Positions 34,402 to 42,906 of a DNA stretch of 64,000 nt are shown one piece after another. The stretch is from Ferribacterium limneticum (GTDB taxonomy: Bacteria; Pseudomonadota; Gammaproteobacteria; Burkholderiales; Rhodocyclaceae). The notes under the pieces were generated by a model. The model was given only the letters and a program-made list of their open reading frames with translations. It ran no database searches and was not told where the DNA came from. How positions within the stretch are numbered: the stretch's first letter is position 1; each line of letters starts with the position of its first letter. Both the position numbers and the translations under genes were made by a program. Location: positions 3,883,501 to 3,947,500 of the forward strand of contig NZ_CP075191.1 of NCBI RefSeq assembly GCF_020510625.1. Direction: 5' to 3'.

Positions 34402-36225
34402 ATGTGTGGCATCGTCGCGGCAGCAGCCGGCAACAACATCGTTCCCGTTCTCGTCGAAGGGCTGAAGAAGCTTGAGTACCGTGGCTATGATTCGGCCGGG
34501 CTGGCGGTCATTGCCGCCAACAACATCGAACGGGTCCGCTCGGTCGGCCGCGTGGCGGAACTCGAAACCGCCTCGGCATCGACCCAGTCCGTCACCGGCA
34601 TCGCCCACACCCGTTGGGCAACCCATGGCGTCCCTTGCGAGCGCAATGCCCACCCGCACGTTTCCGGTTCCATCGCCGTCGTCCACAACGGCATCATCGA
34701 GAACTACGAATCCCTGCGCACCGAACTGAGCGCCCAGGGCTATGTGTTCACCTCGGACACCGACACCGAGAGCATCGCCCACCTGATCCAGGCGACCCTG
34801 AAGCGTGAGCCCGATCTGTTCAAGGCCGTGCAACTTGCCTGCCAGCGCCTGATCGGCGCCTACGCCATCGCAGTCATCGACCATACCCAGCCGGGCAAGG
34901 TCATTGTTTCCCGCGAAGGCTCGCCGCTCCTGCTTGGCGTCTCCGACAGCGGCAACTACGCTGCCTCCGACGCCTCGGCCCTGCTGCAAGTCACCCGCAA
35001 CATGGTCTATCTGGAAAATGGCGACATTGCCGAGCTGACTGCGGCCAGCGTCAGGATCACCCGCCTGGATGGCACACCGGTCGAACGCCCGGTGCATGTT
35101 TCCCAGTTGTCGGCCGCCGCGGTCGAGCTTGGGAACTACCAGCACTACATGCAGAAGGAAATTTTCGAACAGCCGGAAGCACTGGCCAACACGCTGGAGA
35201 TCGTCGGTGGCAGCAAGACCATCCAGCCCGGCATTTTTGGCGCCGAAGCCGCCAACTTGCTCGCCGATGTAGACTCCATCCTCATTCTGGCCTGCGGCAC
35301 CAGCAGCCATTCCGGCTACACCGCCCGTTACTGGCTCGAAGCCATCGCTGGCGTACCGTGCACCGTCGAAATCGCCAGCGAATACCGCTACCGGACCTCC
35401 GTCGCCAACCCGCGCCAGTTGATTGTCGCTATCTCCCAGTCCGGTGAAACCGCCGACACGCTGGCCGCCCTGCGTCACGCCAAGTCGCTTGGCCAGACCA
35501 AGACCCTGGCTATCTGCAACGTACCTGAATCCGCCATCGTCCGCGAATGCGCACTCCGCTTCATCACCCGTGCCGGCCCGGAAATCGGTGTTGCCTCGAC
35601 CAAGGCCTTCACCACACAACTCGCTGCGCTCTTCCTGCTGACGCTGGTCATGGCCAAGGTCAAGGATCGTCTGACTCAGGATCAGGAAAGCGCCTTCATC
35701 GACCAGTTACGTCACCTGCCGGTGGCCGTCAACAAGGTGCTTGAGCTTGAAGACGAAATCAAGGTGTGGGCCCAGCGCTTTGCCGACAAGCATCACGCCC
35801 TGTTCCTCGGTCGCGGTCGCCACTACCCGATCGCCATGGAAGGCGCCCTGAAGCTCAAGGAAATTTCCTACATCCATGCCGAGGCTTACCCGGCCGGTGA
35901 ATTGAAGCATGGCCCGCTGGCGCTGGTCGATGCCAACATGCCAGTCATTTCCGTCGCCCCCAACGATCAGTTGCTCGACAAGCTGAAGTCGAACCTGAAA
36001 GAAGTTCAGGCGCGCGGCGGTGAGTTGTATGTCTTTGCCGACGCCGACTCCGAAATTCCAGAATCGGAAGGCGTGCACATCCTGCGCCTGCCGGAACACT
36101 ATGGCGAGCTGTCGCCGATCCTGCACGTTATTCCGCTACAACTGCTGTCGTACCACGCTGCTTTGGTCAAGGGTACCGACGTCGACAAACCGCGTAATCT
36201 GGCCAAATCGGTCACCGTGGAATAA
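34402..36225 (+). CDS. glmS: Glutamine-fructose-6-phosphate aminotransferase GlmS
   Basis: A 607-residue enzyme making glucosamine-6-phosphate, the entry to cell-wall and LPS amino sugars. Domain 1 is a glutaminase with the catalytic Cys2 (MCGIVAA) and GYDSAGLAV, THTRWATHG-type HTRWATHGVP. Two SIS domains follow (ILACGTSSHSGYTARYWLE, ISQSGETADTLAAL, GVASTKAFTTQLAAL, then LGRGRHYPIAMEGALKLKEISYIHAEAYPAGELKHGPLALV), ending DVDKPRNLAKSVTVE. The leader 34339-34401 has no Shine-Dalgarno site and no glmS ribozyme. Confidence 0.98.
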   Translation: MCGIVAAAAGNNIVPVLVEGLKKLEYRGYDSAGLAVIAANNIERVRSVGRVAELETASASTQSVTGIAHTRWATHGVPCERNAHPHVSGSIAVVHNGIIENYESLRTELSAQGYVFTSDTDTESIAHLIQATLKREPDLFKAVQLACQRLIGAYAIAVIDHTQPGKVIVSREGSPLLLGVSDSGNYAASDASALLQVTRNMVYLENGDIAELTAASVRITRLDGTPVERPVHVSQLSAAAVELGNYQHYMQKEIFEQPEALANTLEIVGGSKTIQPGIFGAEAANLLADVDSILILACGTSSHSGYTARYWLEAIAGVPCTVEIASEYRYRTSVANPRQLIVAISQSGETADTLAALRHAKSLGQTKTLAICNVPESAIVRECALRFITRAGPEIGVASTKAFTTQLAALFLLTLVMAKVKDRLTQDQESAFIDQLRHLPVAVNKVLELEDEIKVWAQRFADKHHALFLGRGRHYPIAMEGALKLKEISYIHAEAYPAGELKHGPLALVDANMPVISVAPNDQLLDKLKSNLKEVQARGGELYVFADADSEIPESEGVHILRLPEHYGELSPILHVIPLQLLSYHAALVKGTDVDKPRNLAKSVTVE

Positions 36226-36264
36226 CCCGCTAGCAGCTAACGACTAACAGCGAATATCTAAAAC

Positions 36265-37095
36265 ATGGCCACTTACGCCATCGGCGACATTCAGGGCTGC
36301 TACGACTCTCTGCAGCGGCTTCTGGAACGCTGCGCCTTCGACCCCGCCAGCGACCGCCTCTGGCTGGTCGGTGATCTGGTCAATCGCGGTCCGAAATCGC
36401 TGGCAACGCTGCGCCTGATCAAATCACTGGGGCCGGCCGCCTTGACCGTTCTCGGCAATCACGACCTCTACCTGCTGATGGTCGCCGAAGGTGGCGCCAA
36501 GTTTCGTGGCAAGGACGACACGTTGCAGGAAATCCTTGATGCACCGGATTGCACCGAGTTACTCGACTGGTTGCGTCATCAGCCGATCTGCCACACCGAA
36601 GGCGAGTACTGCCTCGTTCATGCCGGGCTGCTGCCGCAATGGACAGCTTCGCGCGCCCGCGAACTGGCCCGCGAAGTCGAAACAACGCTGCAAGGGCCGG
36701 ATTTCCGCGAATTTATCCTGAATCTGTGGGGCAGCGAACCGGCCGGCTGGTCGGACAAGCTCTCCGGCTGGGCCCGCTTGCGCGTCATCGTCAATGCGAT
36801 GACCCGGATGCGTTTTTGCACGCTGGACGGCATCATGGAATTCAAGGTCAAGGGCAAGCTGTCGAACGCTCCCGCCGGCCATCTACCCTGGTTTGACCTG
36901 CCTTGCAGGAAAAGCGCTGAATCGGTGCTGGTCACTGGCCACTGGTCGGCACTCGGCCTGAAGATCACGCCAAAGTTGTTGGCACTCGACTCCGGATGCT
37001 TGTGGGGCGGACATCTGACGGCTGTTCGGCTGGAAGACCGTCAGGTGTTTCAGGTAGATTGCTCGCCAACGGAAGCCCTGCCGCTAAAGCGATAG
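36265..37095 (+). CDS. apaH: Bis(5'-nucleosyl)-tetraphosphatase, symmetrical, ApaH
   Basis: A 276-residue PPP-family metallophosphatase cleaving Ap4A to two ADP and removing Np4 caps from RNA. Motifs: YAIGDIQGCYDSLQRLL, LWLVGDLVNRGPKSLATL, TVLGNHDLYLLMVAEG, and YCLVHAGLLPQW, followed by VTGHWSALGL. Length is standard. It follows glmS by 39 bases, without a visible Shine-Dalgarno site. The last 131 bases overlap the 3' end of the convergent acyltransferase gene. Confidence 0.95.
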   Translation: MATYAIGDIQGCYDSLQRLLERCAFDPASDRLWLVGDLVNRGPKSLATLRLIKSLGPAALTVLGNHDLYLLMVAEGGAKFRGKDDTLQEILDAPDCTELLDWLRHQPICHTEGEYCLVHAGLLPQWTASRARELAREVETTLQGPDFREFILNLWGSEPAGWSDKLSGWARLRVIVNAMTRMRFCTLDGIMEFKVKGKLSNAPAGHLPWFDLPCRKSAESVLVTGHWSALGLKITPKLLALDSGCLWGGHLTAVRLEDRQVFQVDCSPTEALPLKR

Positions 37096-37810
37096 CTTCG
37101 CGCGCCTCTGCCGCCACCTGCTTGCGATCCTCACCATTCAGGCCGCGCAGCGGTGTGGTCACCAGTCGGGCAATCAGGCGCTTGCGGCCGAGAATTGCCG
37201 AGGTACATTGGCCCATGGAGATGTCGCCATCGTAGCGCGGCGCCAGACTACGCTGACCATCAAGTTCCCAATAGGAAATCGCTACCGGTAGCACCGGCCG
37301 GCCGGCAGCCAGCGCCGGCTGAATCAGTGCCGCATGAAAATGCAGCAGGCTGCGGCCATCGGTCGTGGTTCCTTCAGGAAAAACGGCCACGTGCTTTCCC
37401 TGATCGAGAATTGTCGCCACTTGCTCATTGATGACTTTCGCGTGACCACGGCTACCCCGCCGCAGGAAGACCGTATCGTTCTTTGCGGCCAGCCAGCCGA
37501 TCAGCGGCCAGTGGCGTACCTCTTCCTTCGAGACGAAGGCGGCAGGCAACGCAGCGTTGATCACGTAGATATCGATCCACGAAATATGGTTGGCGACGAG
37601 CAGCGCGCCGGGAACGGCATGCGTCAGATCGGCCTCGACCTCGACTCCGAGGGCATCAAGCAAGGCGGCCGACCAACTGGCTTTCAGAGCCAGACGCTTG
37701 CGGTCGCTGCAAAGCGGAAAGACGCACAGCGAAAAGAGCGCCCCGCTGATCACCAGCAGGGCGATACGAAAAATCCGGAAGGTGCGAATCGCTAAATTGG
37801 TTTGGTTCAG
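36965..37810 (-). CDS. olsA: OlsA/PlsC-like 1-acyl-glycerol-3-phosphate (lyso-ornithine lipid) acyltransferase
   Basis: A lysophospholipid acyltransferase with the catalytic VANHISWIDIYV (NHx4D) and FPEGTTTDG blocks. The first standard start in frame, GTG 37753, would cut off half of the first membrane helix. In-frame coding continues upstream (LNQTNLAIRTFRIFRIAL), but no ATG, GTG or TTG is found there. I take CTG 37810, which has GGGA eight bases before it, as the likely start, giving 281 residues; with GTG 37753 it would be 262. It lies six bases after olsB, the partner that makes lyso-ornithine lipid, hence the OlsA call. The C-terminal 40 residues are antisense to the end of apaH. Confidence 0.75.
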   Translation of the reverse strand: MNQTNLAIRTFRIFRIALLVISGALFSLCVFPLCSDRKRLALKASWSAALLDALGVEVEADLTHAVPGALLVANHISWIDIYVINAALPAAFVSKEEVRHWPLIGWLAAKNDTVFLRRGSRGHAKVINEQVATILDQGKHVAVFPEGTTTDGRSLLHFHAALIQPALAAGRPVLPVAISYWELDGQRSLAPRYDGDISMGQCTSAILGRKRLIARLVTTPLRGLNGEDRKQVAAEAREAIALAAGLPLASNLPETPDGLPAEQPSDVRPTSIRSRVPTTLA

Positions 37811-37815
37811 GCTAC

Positions 37816-38568
37816 TTATCCCAGATAGTGCTTGGCGTAACGACCGGAAACCTTGGCCATCGGCATCAGGATCGGCAGGTCAGCGGTATTGAAATCAGGA
37901 TCCCATGCCGGCTCACCACAGATCCAGGCGCCCGCACGGAGGTAGCCCTTGATCAGCGGCGGCGTTTCGGCCGGGCGATCCTGCTGCAGGGCAGCCAATG
38001 GCAGCGGACAACGCGGAAAGACGCGATATTCCTGCGGCCCGAGGTGATCGGCAGCCAGACGATTATACAAGCTGGCCGCAGCATGCCCGCCATCAGCCAT
38101 GCTGATCGAGGCACAGCCCATCAGGTAGTCATAGCTATTCTCGACCATGAACTGGGCCAGGCCAGACCAGAGCAGGGTGATCGTTGCACCGGTCCGGTAG
38201 TCCGGATGAACGCAGGAGCGGCCGATTTCAACCAGGCGCGAACGCAGGTGCTGCAGGCGGGTCAGGTCGAATTCGTTTTCGGAGTAGTAACCCACCTGAC
38301 GTGCACTTTCCGGCGTCAGGATGCGGTAGGTACCAACGATCTCGCTGGTCTGCGTATCGCGCACAACGAGGTGTTGGCAATACGGATCATAAATATCGTG
38401 ATCGACGCCAGGCGTACGGCTCGGCAGATTGGCGCCCATTTCGCCGGCAAACACGCGATAGCGCAGGCGCTGTGCGTCAAGAATATCGCTCTGGCTGCGG
38501 GCAAAGCCGACAGCCAGACTCTTCTTTTCGGGACGGCTGCGACCCGCAGCCTTATGGATATTTTCCAT
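37816..38568 (-). CDS. olsB: OlsB-like ornithine N-acyltransferase (GNAT family)
   Basis: A 250-residue GNAT-type N-acyltransferase. It has LDAQRLRYRVFAGEMGANLPSRTPGVDHDIYDPYCQHLVVRD, the opening of OlsB-type hemolysin-like acyltransferases, then VGTYRILTP, EIGRSCVHPDYRTGATITLLWSGLAQFM and YLMGCASISM. Known OlsB enzymes put a 3-hydroxyacyl group on ornithine, giving lyso-ornithine lipid, which OlsA finishes; both genes are here side by side. ATG 38568 follows GGAG with seven bases between. That site is held in a hairpin (separate entry), which suggests translational control. Confidence 0.85.
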   Translation of the reverse strand: MENIHKAAGRSRPEKKSLAVGFARSQSDILDAQRLRYRVFAGEMGANLPSRTPGVDHDIYDPYCQHLVVRDTQTSEIVGTYRILTPESARQVGYYSENEFDLTRLQHLRSRLVEIGRSCVHPDYRTGATITLLWSGLAQFMVENSYDYLMGCASISMADGGHAAASLYNRLAADHLGPQEYRVFPRCPLPLAALQQDRPAETPPLIKGYLRAGAWICGEPAWDPDFNTADLPILMPMAKVSGRYAKHYLG

Positions 38569-38570
38569 CT

Positions 38571-38598
38571 TTGTTCTCCTTGTCTTCGTGGAGAACAA
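38571..38598 (-). promoter_or_regulatory. Hairpin sequestering the olsB ribosome binding site
   Basis: On the minus strand TTGTTCTCC (38598-38590), a ten-base loop and GGAGAACAA (38579-38571) form a perfect nine-base stem. The 3' arm contains the GGAG Shine-Dalgarno site of olsB, and the ATG begins three bases after the stem. Translation should need the stem to open. Confidence 0.65.
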
Positions 38599-38664
38599 GT
38601 CTGGATGAGCCTTGTTACAAGCGCTTTGCCCAAAAATGACAGCGATGTTTCATTCCGGAATGAC

Positions 38665-39597
38665 TTACCAGGGCAGCGTGCCGAAGGCCTTCTGGAAACG
38701 CTCGGCAATTTCTTCGCGGCTCGGCTGGTGGTTCTGGCCACCGCGATGGGCGATCTTGATCGCGCCCATCACCGCAGCCAGACGACCGGTCGTCGGCCAG
38801 TCGAAACCGTTGGCAATACCGTAGAGCAGGCCGGAACGGTAGGCATCGCCGCAGCCGGTCGGGTCGAGAATTTCATCGGCCGCAACACAAGGAATATCGT
38901 GGCGCACGCCACCGGCGTAGATTTCCGAACCCTCGCCACCACGGGTCACGATCAGGGCCTTCAAATTACCGGCTAGCTGTTCGAGACTACGACCCGTGCG
39001 ATCACAGAGCAGCTTGGCCTCGTAATCATTGAAGCAGGCGTAATCGGCCAGCTGGATGAAATCGAGCAGTTCATCACCGTTGAACATCGGCAGGCCTTGG
39101 CCCGGATCGAAGATGAAGGGCACGTTGGCATCGGCAAAATCTCGGGCGTGCTGCATCATGCCCTCGCGACCATCCGGGGCGACGATACCGAGCTTGGCAT
39201 TGGCAGTCTGAACCTTGTTCAGATGTGAAAAAGTCATCGCCCCCGGATGGAAGGCCGTGATCTGGTTGTCATCGAGATCGGTCGTGATGAAAGCCTGCGC
39301 CGTGAAGCTGCCGCCAATCTGGCGAACATGGCTACGCGACAGGCCGAGCTTGTCGAGACGATCGAGATAGGGCGCCGCATCGTCACCCACGGTGGCCATG
39401 ATCATCGGCTCGCCGCCGAGCAGCATCAGGTTGTAGGCAATATTGCCGGCACAGCCACCGAATTCACGGCGCATCTCGGGAACCAGGAAGGCCACATTCA
39501 GGATGTGGATCTGCTCAGGCAGGATGTGGTTCTTGAAGCGGTCCGGAAAGACCATGATGTTGTCAAAAGCCAGGGAACCGCAGATCAGTGTTGTCAT
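38665..39597 (-). CDS. PfkB-family carbohydrate/nucleoside kinase
   Basis: A 310-residue ribokinase-fold kinase. It starts LICGSLAFDNIMVFPDRFKNHILPEQIHILNVAF and has the PfkB signature 1 region EFGGCAGNIAYNLMLLGGEPMIMATVGDD and the catalytic signature 2 DPTGCGDAYRSGLLYGIANG near residue 255, with the catalytic Asp. It resembles bacterial adenosine-kinase-like members; the substrate cannot be fixed from the sequence. It is followed by olsB at 96 bases and preceded by the zinc-ribbon gene at seven bases. Confidence 0.88.
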   Translation of the reverse strand: MTTLICGSLAFDNIMVFPDRFKNHILPEQIHILNVAFLVPEMRREFGGCAGNIAYNLMLLGGEPMIMATVGDDAAPYLDRLDKLGLSRSHVRQIGGSFTAQAFITTDLDDNQITAFHPGAMTFSHLNKVQTANAKLGIVAPDGREGMMQHARDFADANVPFIFDPGQGLPMFNGDELLDFIQLADYACFNDYEAKLLCDRTGRSLEQLAGNLKALIVTRGGEGSEIYAGGVRHDIPCVAADEILDPTGCGDAYRSGLLYGIANGFDWPTTGRLAAVMGAIKIAHRGGQNHQPSREEIAERFQKAFGTLPW

Positions 39598-39603
39598 GGG
39601 GAA

Positions 39604-40644
39604 TCAGGGATAGAAAATGTAAAGGCGATAGCCGGAGGCACCGATTTCCTTGGCCTCGATCCACAATCGGACGGCAACTTCGCCATTCGCCGGGAAAGCA
39701 TCGGAGGTGGTTCCGGGAGGAAGATATTCAGCGGCAAACATCACCCGCCGGGAAACAACAGAATCGTTGGTGTCGGTCAGGCTCAGTTCAAGCGCCGGCC
39801 AGGCCTGGGCGTGATCGGCCCGGTTTTTCAGGGTTGCCTGCAACACGAACAGGCCACGGGCATTGTCGGATTGCAGGTCGGAGGTTTCGATGGAAACCAG
39901 CGCCGGATTGCGCGGCAGCGGAATATCAACTGAAGCAAGTTCATAGAGGCCTGCGACGCTCGGCATCCGCAACACGATCTCGGTACGGAAGTAGTAGAGC
40001 AATTGCCCAAGCAAAGCGACGATCAACAGTATTGAAACCAGCACAAAAGGCCAGATCGTCCGCTTGGCAGGCTCGCCGCCAAACCCACCCAGACCGTCGC
40101 TGGCCAGCGTTCCGGCGGCCCAGCGATTGTAGGCCGTCGTATCATTCAGCTCCCGCGCGGCAACAAGGCCGGCATCACGGGCTGCCTGGGTCGACTCTTC
40201 GGGAGTTTCCTGACTATTTTCGGGCAGCGCATCGTCGCGGGGAGCTTCCCTCGGCATGCCTTCGAACTCGGCCTCGCTGGGCACCGTCAGCTCGGTTGGC
40301 CCGGCGGGCGCTTCGCTGTCGATGATCTCAAGCGGCAGGGATTCAATCACCTCTTCAGACGGCTCATCGACCAAAGTCTCGAATTGTTCCGCCAACTCCG
40401 CTTCAGGTTCGACTAGCGGTTGTTCAGGAACTGCTTCCGGCTCAGTCTGCAGTTGCTCGACAGGCAGGGTTTCTACCTCGGGCGCCTGCAAACTGACTTC
40501 CGGCTCGTCGGTGTCAGATTGCCATTGATCAAACGCATTGAAGACGGACTGGCAATGTCCGCAACGGACCTTGCCGGCCTTGCGACGCAACTGCTCGGAT
40601 GTGACCCGGAAAACCGTGCCGCAATCCGGGCAGCGAGTCCGCAT
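39604..40644 (-). CDS. Zinc-ribbon DUF3426 membrane protein
   Basis: A 346-residue protein starting MRTRCPDCGTVFRVTSEQLRRKAGKVRCGHCQSVFNAFDQW: a MJ0042-type zinc ribbon with two CxxC pairs. An acidic Glu/Pro-rich linker (about 40-180) leads to a single membrane helix (TIWPFVLVSILLIVALLGQLLYYF, about 208-231) and a periplasmic DUF3426 domain (LRMPSVAGLYELASVDIPLPRNPALVSIETSDLQ and later LPPGTTSDAFPANGEVAVRLWIEA). ATG 40644 overlaps the prmA stop. Proteins of this kind regularly follow prmA in betaproteobacteria; function unknown. Confidence 0.88.
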   Translation of the reverse strand: MRTRCPDCGTVFRVTSEQLRRKAGKVRCGHCQSVFNAFDQWQSDTDEPEVSLQAPEVETLPVEQLQTEPEAVPEQPLVEPEAELAEQFETLVDEPSEEVIESLPLEIIDSEAPAGPTELTVPSEAEFEGMPREAPRDDALPENSQETPEESTQAARDAGLVAARELNDTTAYNRWAAGTLASDGLGGFGGEPAKRTIWPFVLVSILLIVALLGQLLYYFRTEIVLRMPSVAGLYELASVDIPLPRNPALVSIETSDLQSDNARGLFVLQATLKNRADHAQAWPALELSLTDTNDSVVSRRVMFAAEYLPPGTTSDAFPANGEVAVRLWIEAKEIGASGYRLYIFYP

Positions 40645-41534
40645 CAGGGCTTGATCCCGGCCAGACATACCCAGTCTTCACGCACATCGGCCACTTGCAG
40701 CGGAATCCACTGCGCGTAGATGGCGACGATTTCGTCGATCTGCTCACGCAGAATGCCGGACAAGGCCAACTTGCCACCCGAGCGGACGTGCGCACAAATG
40801 GCCGGCGCGAGCACACGCAAGGGATTGGACAGGATATTGGCGACAACCACGTCGTATTCGCCAGCGACCGGTGTCGCCGAGTCGGCAAACAACGCTGTCA
40901 CGCCATTGCGCTCAGCGTTCGCACGCGCGGCCTCGACGGCCTGCGGATCGATATCGACACCAGCGACATGGCCGGCCCCCAGGCGCACCGCAGCAATGGC
41001 CAGAATGCCTGAGCCACAGCCGTAATCAAGCACGGTGCAAGCCTCGGAGACATTGCGCTCCAGCCATTCCAGACAAAGCCGGGTGGTCGGGTGCGAGCCA
41101 GTCCCGAAAGCCATGCCGGGGTCGAGAATCAGGTTAACCGCAGCCGGATCGGGCGTTTCATGCCAGGAGGGAACAATCCACAGGCGTTCCGAGACCCGGA
41201 TAGGATCAAACTGCGACTGGGTCAGCTGGACCCAGTTCTGCTCAGCCACATTCTCAACCGAATACGCAGGAAGCTCGGTCAGCCCGATGGCCGCCCCTGC
41301 TTCAGTGAGGAGCGCCTCGATATCGGCATCCGGTTCCAGAAGGACAACTACGCGCGAATGCATCCAGCCCGGCGTGTTAACCGAACCCGGTTCACCGAAC
41401 TGCGGCTGCTCATCCGGCGTTCCCGCATCGGCATCCTCGATGCTGGCCGACAGGGCTCCAGCCTCGAGAAGCGCGTCGCACATCGGCTCGGCATGCGACA
41501 CATCGGTCAGGAAACTGACGTTTTGCCAGCCCAT
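40644..41534 (-). CDS. prmA: Ribosomal protein L11 methyltransferase PrmA
   Basis: A 296-residue SAM-dependent enzyme that trimethylates ribosomal protein L11. The N-terminal substrate domain ends near residue 125; then come GMAFGTGSHPTTRLCLEWLE, motif I VLDYGCGSGILAIAAVRLGA, VAGVDIDPQAVEAARANAERN and VVANILSNPLRVLAPAICAHVRSGGKLALSGILREQ. Length is standard. Its stop overlaps the zinc-ribbon gene start, and it starts three bases after accC. Confidence 0.96.
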   Translation of the reverse strand: MGWQNVSFLTDVSHAEPMCDALLEAGALSASIEDADAGTPDEQPQFGEPGSVNTPGWMHSRVVVLLEPDADIEALLTEAGAAIGLTELPAYSVENVAEQNWVQLTQSQFDPIRVSERLWIVPSWHETPDPAAVNLILDPGMAFGTGSHPTTRLCLEWLERNVSEACTVLDYGCGSGILAIAAVRLGAGHVAGVDIDPQAVEAARANAERNGVTALFADSATPVAGEYDVVVANILSNPLRVLAPAICAHVRSGGKLALSGILREQIDEIVAIYAQWIPLQVADVREDWVCLAGIKP

Positions 41535-41537
41535 CGC

Positions 41538-42896
41538 TTAAACCTTCACTTCGCCCTTGTCGGCGAGTTTCTGTTCAAGGTAGTGGATACTTGTGCCGCC
41601 CTCAATGAACCGGGCGTCCTGCATCAGTTCCTGGTGCAGCGGAATGTTGGTCTTAATACCCTGAATGCTCATCTCGGACAAGGCAATGCGCATGCGGCGA
41701 ATGGCCTGCTCGCGGGTATCTCCGTAGGAGATCACCTTGGCAACCATCGAGTCGTAATGCGACGGCACCTTGTAGCCCTGGTAGATGTGCGAATCGACGC
41801 GAATCCCCGGGCCACCCGGCGGGTGATAAAATGCGATATTGCCGGGAGATGGCACAAACGTGAAGGGATCTTCGGCGTTAATGCGGCATTCGATGGCATG
41901 GCCGCGACAGACGATCTCTTTCTGCTTGTAGCGCAGCTTCTCGCCAAAGGCGACGCGAATCTGTTCCTGCACAATATCGACACCGGTAATCATCTCGGTC
42001 ACCGGATGCTCGACCTGAACACGGGTGTTCATTTCGATGAAATAGAACTCGTTGTTCTCGTACAGGAACTCAAAGGTGCCCGCGCCACGGTAGCCGATCT
42101 TGCGACAGGCTTCCGCACAACGCTCGCCAATACGGTTGATCAGGCGCGGCGCAATGTGCGGTGCCGGTGCCTCTTCGATCACCTTCTGATGGCGGCGCTG
42201 CATGGAGCAGTCGCGCTCACCGAGGTAGATCGCGCCGCCATGCTGGTCGGCCAGCACCTGGATTTCCACGTGACGCGGGTTTTCCAGGTACTTTTCCATG
42301 TAGACCGCCGGATTGCCGAAGAAACTGCCGGCCTCCTGCTTGGTCATCGCGACGGCGTTAACCAATGCAGCCTCGGTGTGCACGACGCGCATGCCGCGAC
42401 CACCGCCACCACCCGCCGCCTTGATGATCACCGGATAACCCACTGCGCGGGCGATCTTGACGATTTCCTTCGGGTCGTCCGGCAACTCGCCCTCAGAACC
42501 GGGAACACAGGGCACACCGGCTACTTTCATCGCATCCTTGGCCGACACCTTGTCGCCCATCAGGCGAATGGTTTCTGCCTTGGGGCCGATAAAGACAAAG
42601 CCGGAAGTCTCGACGCGCTCGGCGAAATCGGCATTCTCGGACAGGAAACCGTAGCCTGGGTGAATGGCCTGGGCATCGGTGACTTCCGCCGCTGAAATGA
42701 TCGCCGGAACGTTCAGGTAGCTGAGCGCAGAAGACGCAGGGCCGATACAGACCGACTCGTCGGCCAGTTTGACGTACTTGGCGTCACGGTCGGCCTCGGA
42801 GTGCACGACCACAGTCTTGATGCCAAGCTCGCGGCAGGCGCGCTGGATACGCAGCGCGATTTCGCCGCGGTTGGCGATGAGGATTTTTTCAAACAT
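41538..42896 (-). CDS. accC: Acetyl-CoA carboxylase, biotin carboxylase subunit AccC
   Basis: A 452-residue ATP-grasp enzyme that carboxylates biotin on AccB, the first step of fatty acid synthesis. MFEKILIANRGEIALRIQRACRELGIKTVVVHSEADRDAKYV is the conserved start. ATP-grasp parts are IIKAAGGGGGRGMRVVH, EKYLENPRHVEIQVLADQHG, LGERDCSMQRRHQKVIEEAPAP, FIEMNTRVQVEHPVTEMITGVDIV, and HAIECRINAEDPFTFVPSPG. It follows accB by ten bases. Confidence 0.98.
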   Translation of the reverse strand: MFEKILIANRGEIALRIQRACRELGIKTVVVHSEADRDAKYVKLADESVCIGPASSALSYLNVPAIISAAEVTDAQAIHPGYGFLSENADFAERVETSGFVFIGPKAETIRLMGDKVSAKDAMKVAGVPCVPGSEGELPDDPKEIVKIARAVGYPVIIKAAGGGGGRGMRVVHTEAALVNAVAMTKQEAGSFFGNPAVYMEKYLENPRHVEIQVLADQHGGAIYLGERDCSMQRRHQKVIEEAPAPHIAPRLINRIGERCAEACRKIGYRGAGTFEFLYENNEFYFIEMNTRVQVEHPVTEMITGVDIVQEQIRVAFGEKLRYKQKEIVCRGHAIECRINAEDPFTFVPSPGNIAFYHPPGGPGIRVDSHIYQGYKVPSHYDSMVAKVISYGDTREQAIRRMRIALSEMSIQGIKTNIPLHQELMQDARFIEGGTSIHYLEQKLADKGEVKV

Positions 42897-42906
42897 GATG
42901 GGCCGC

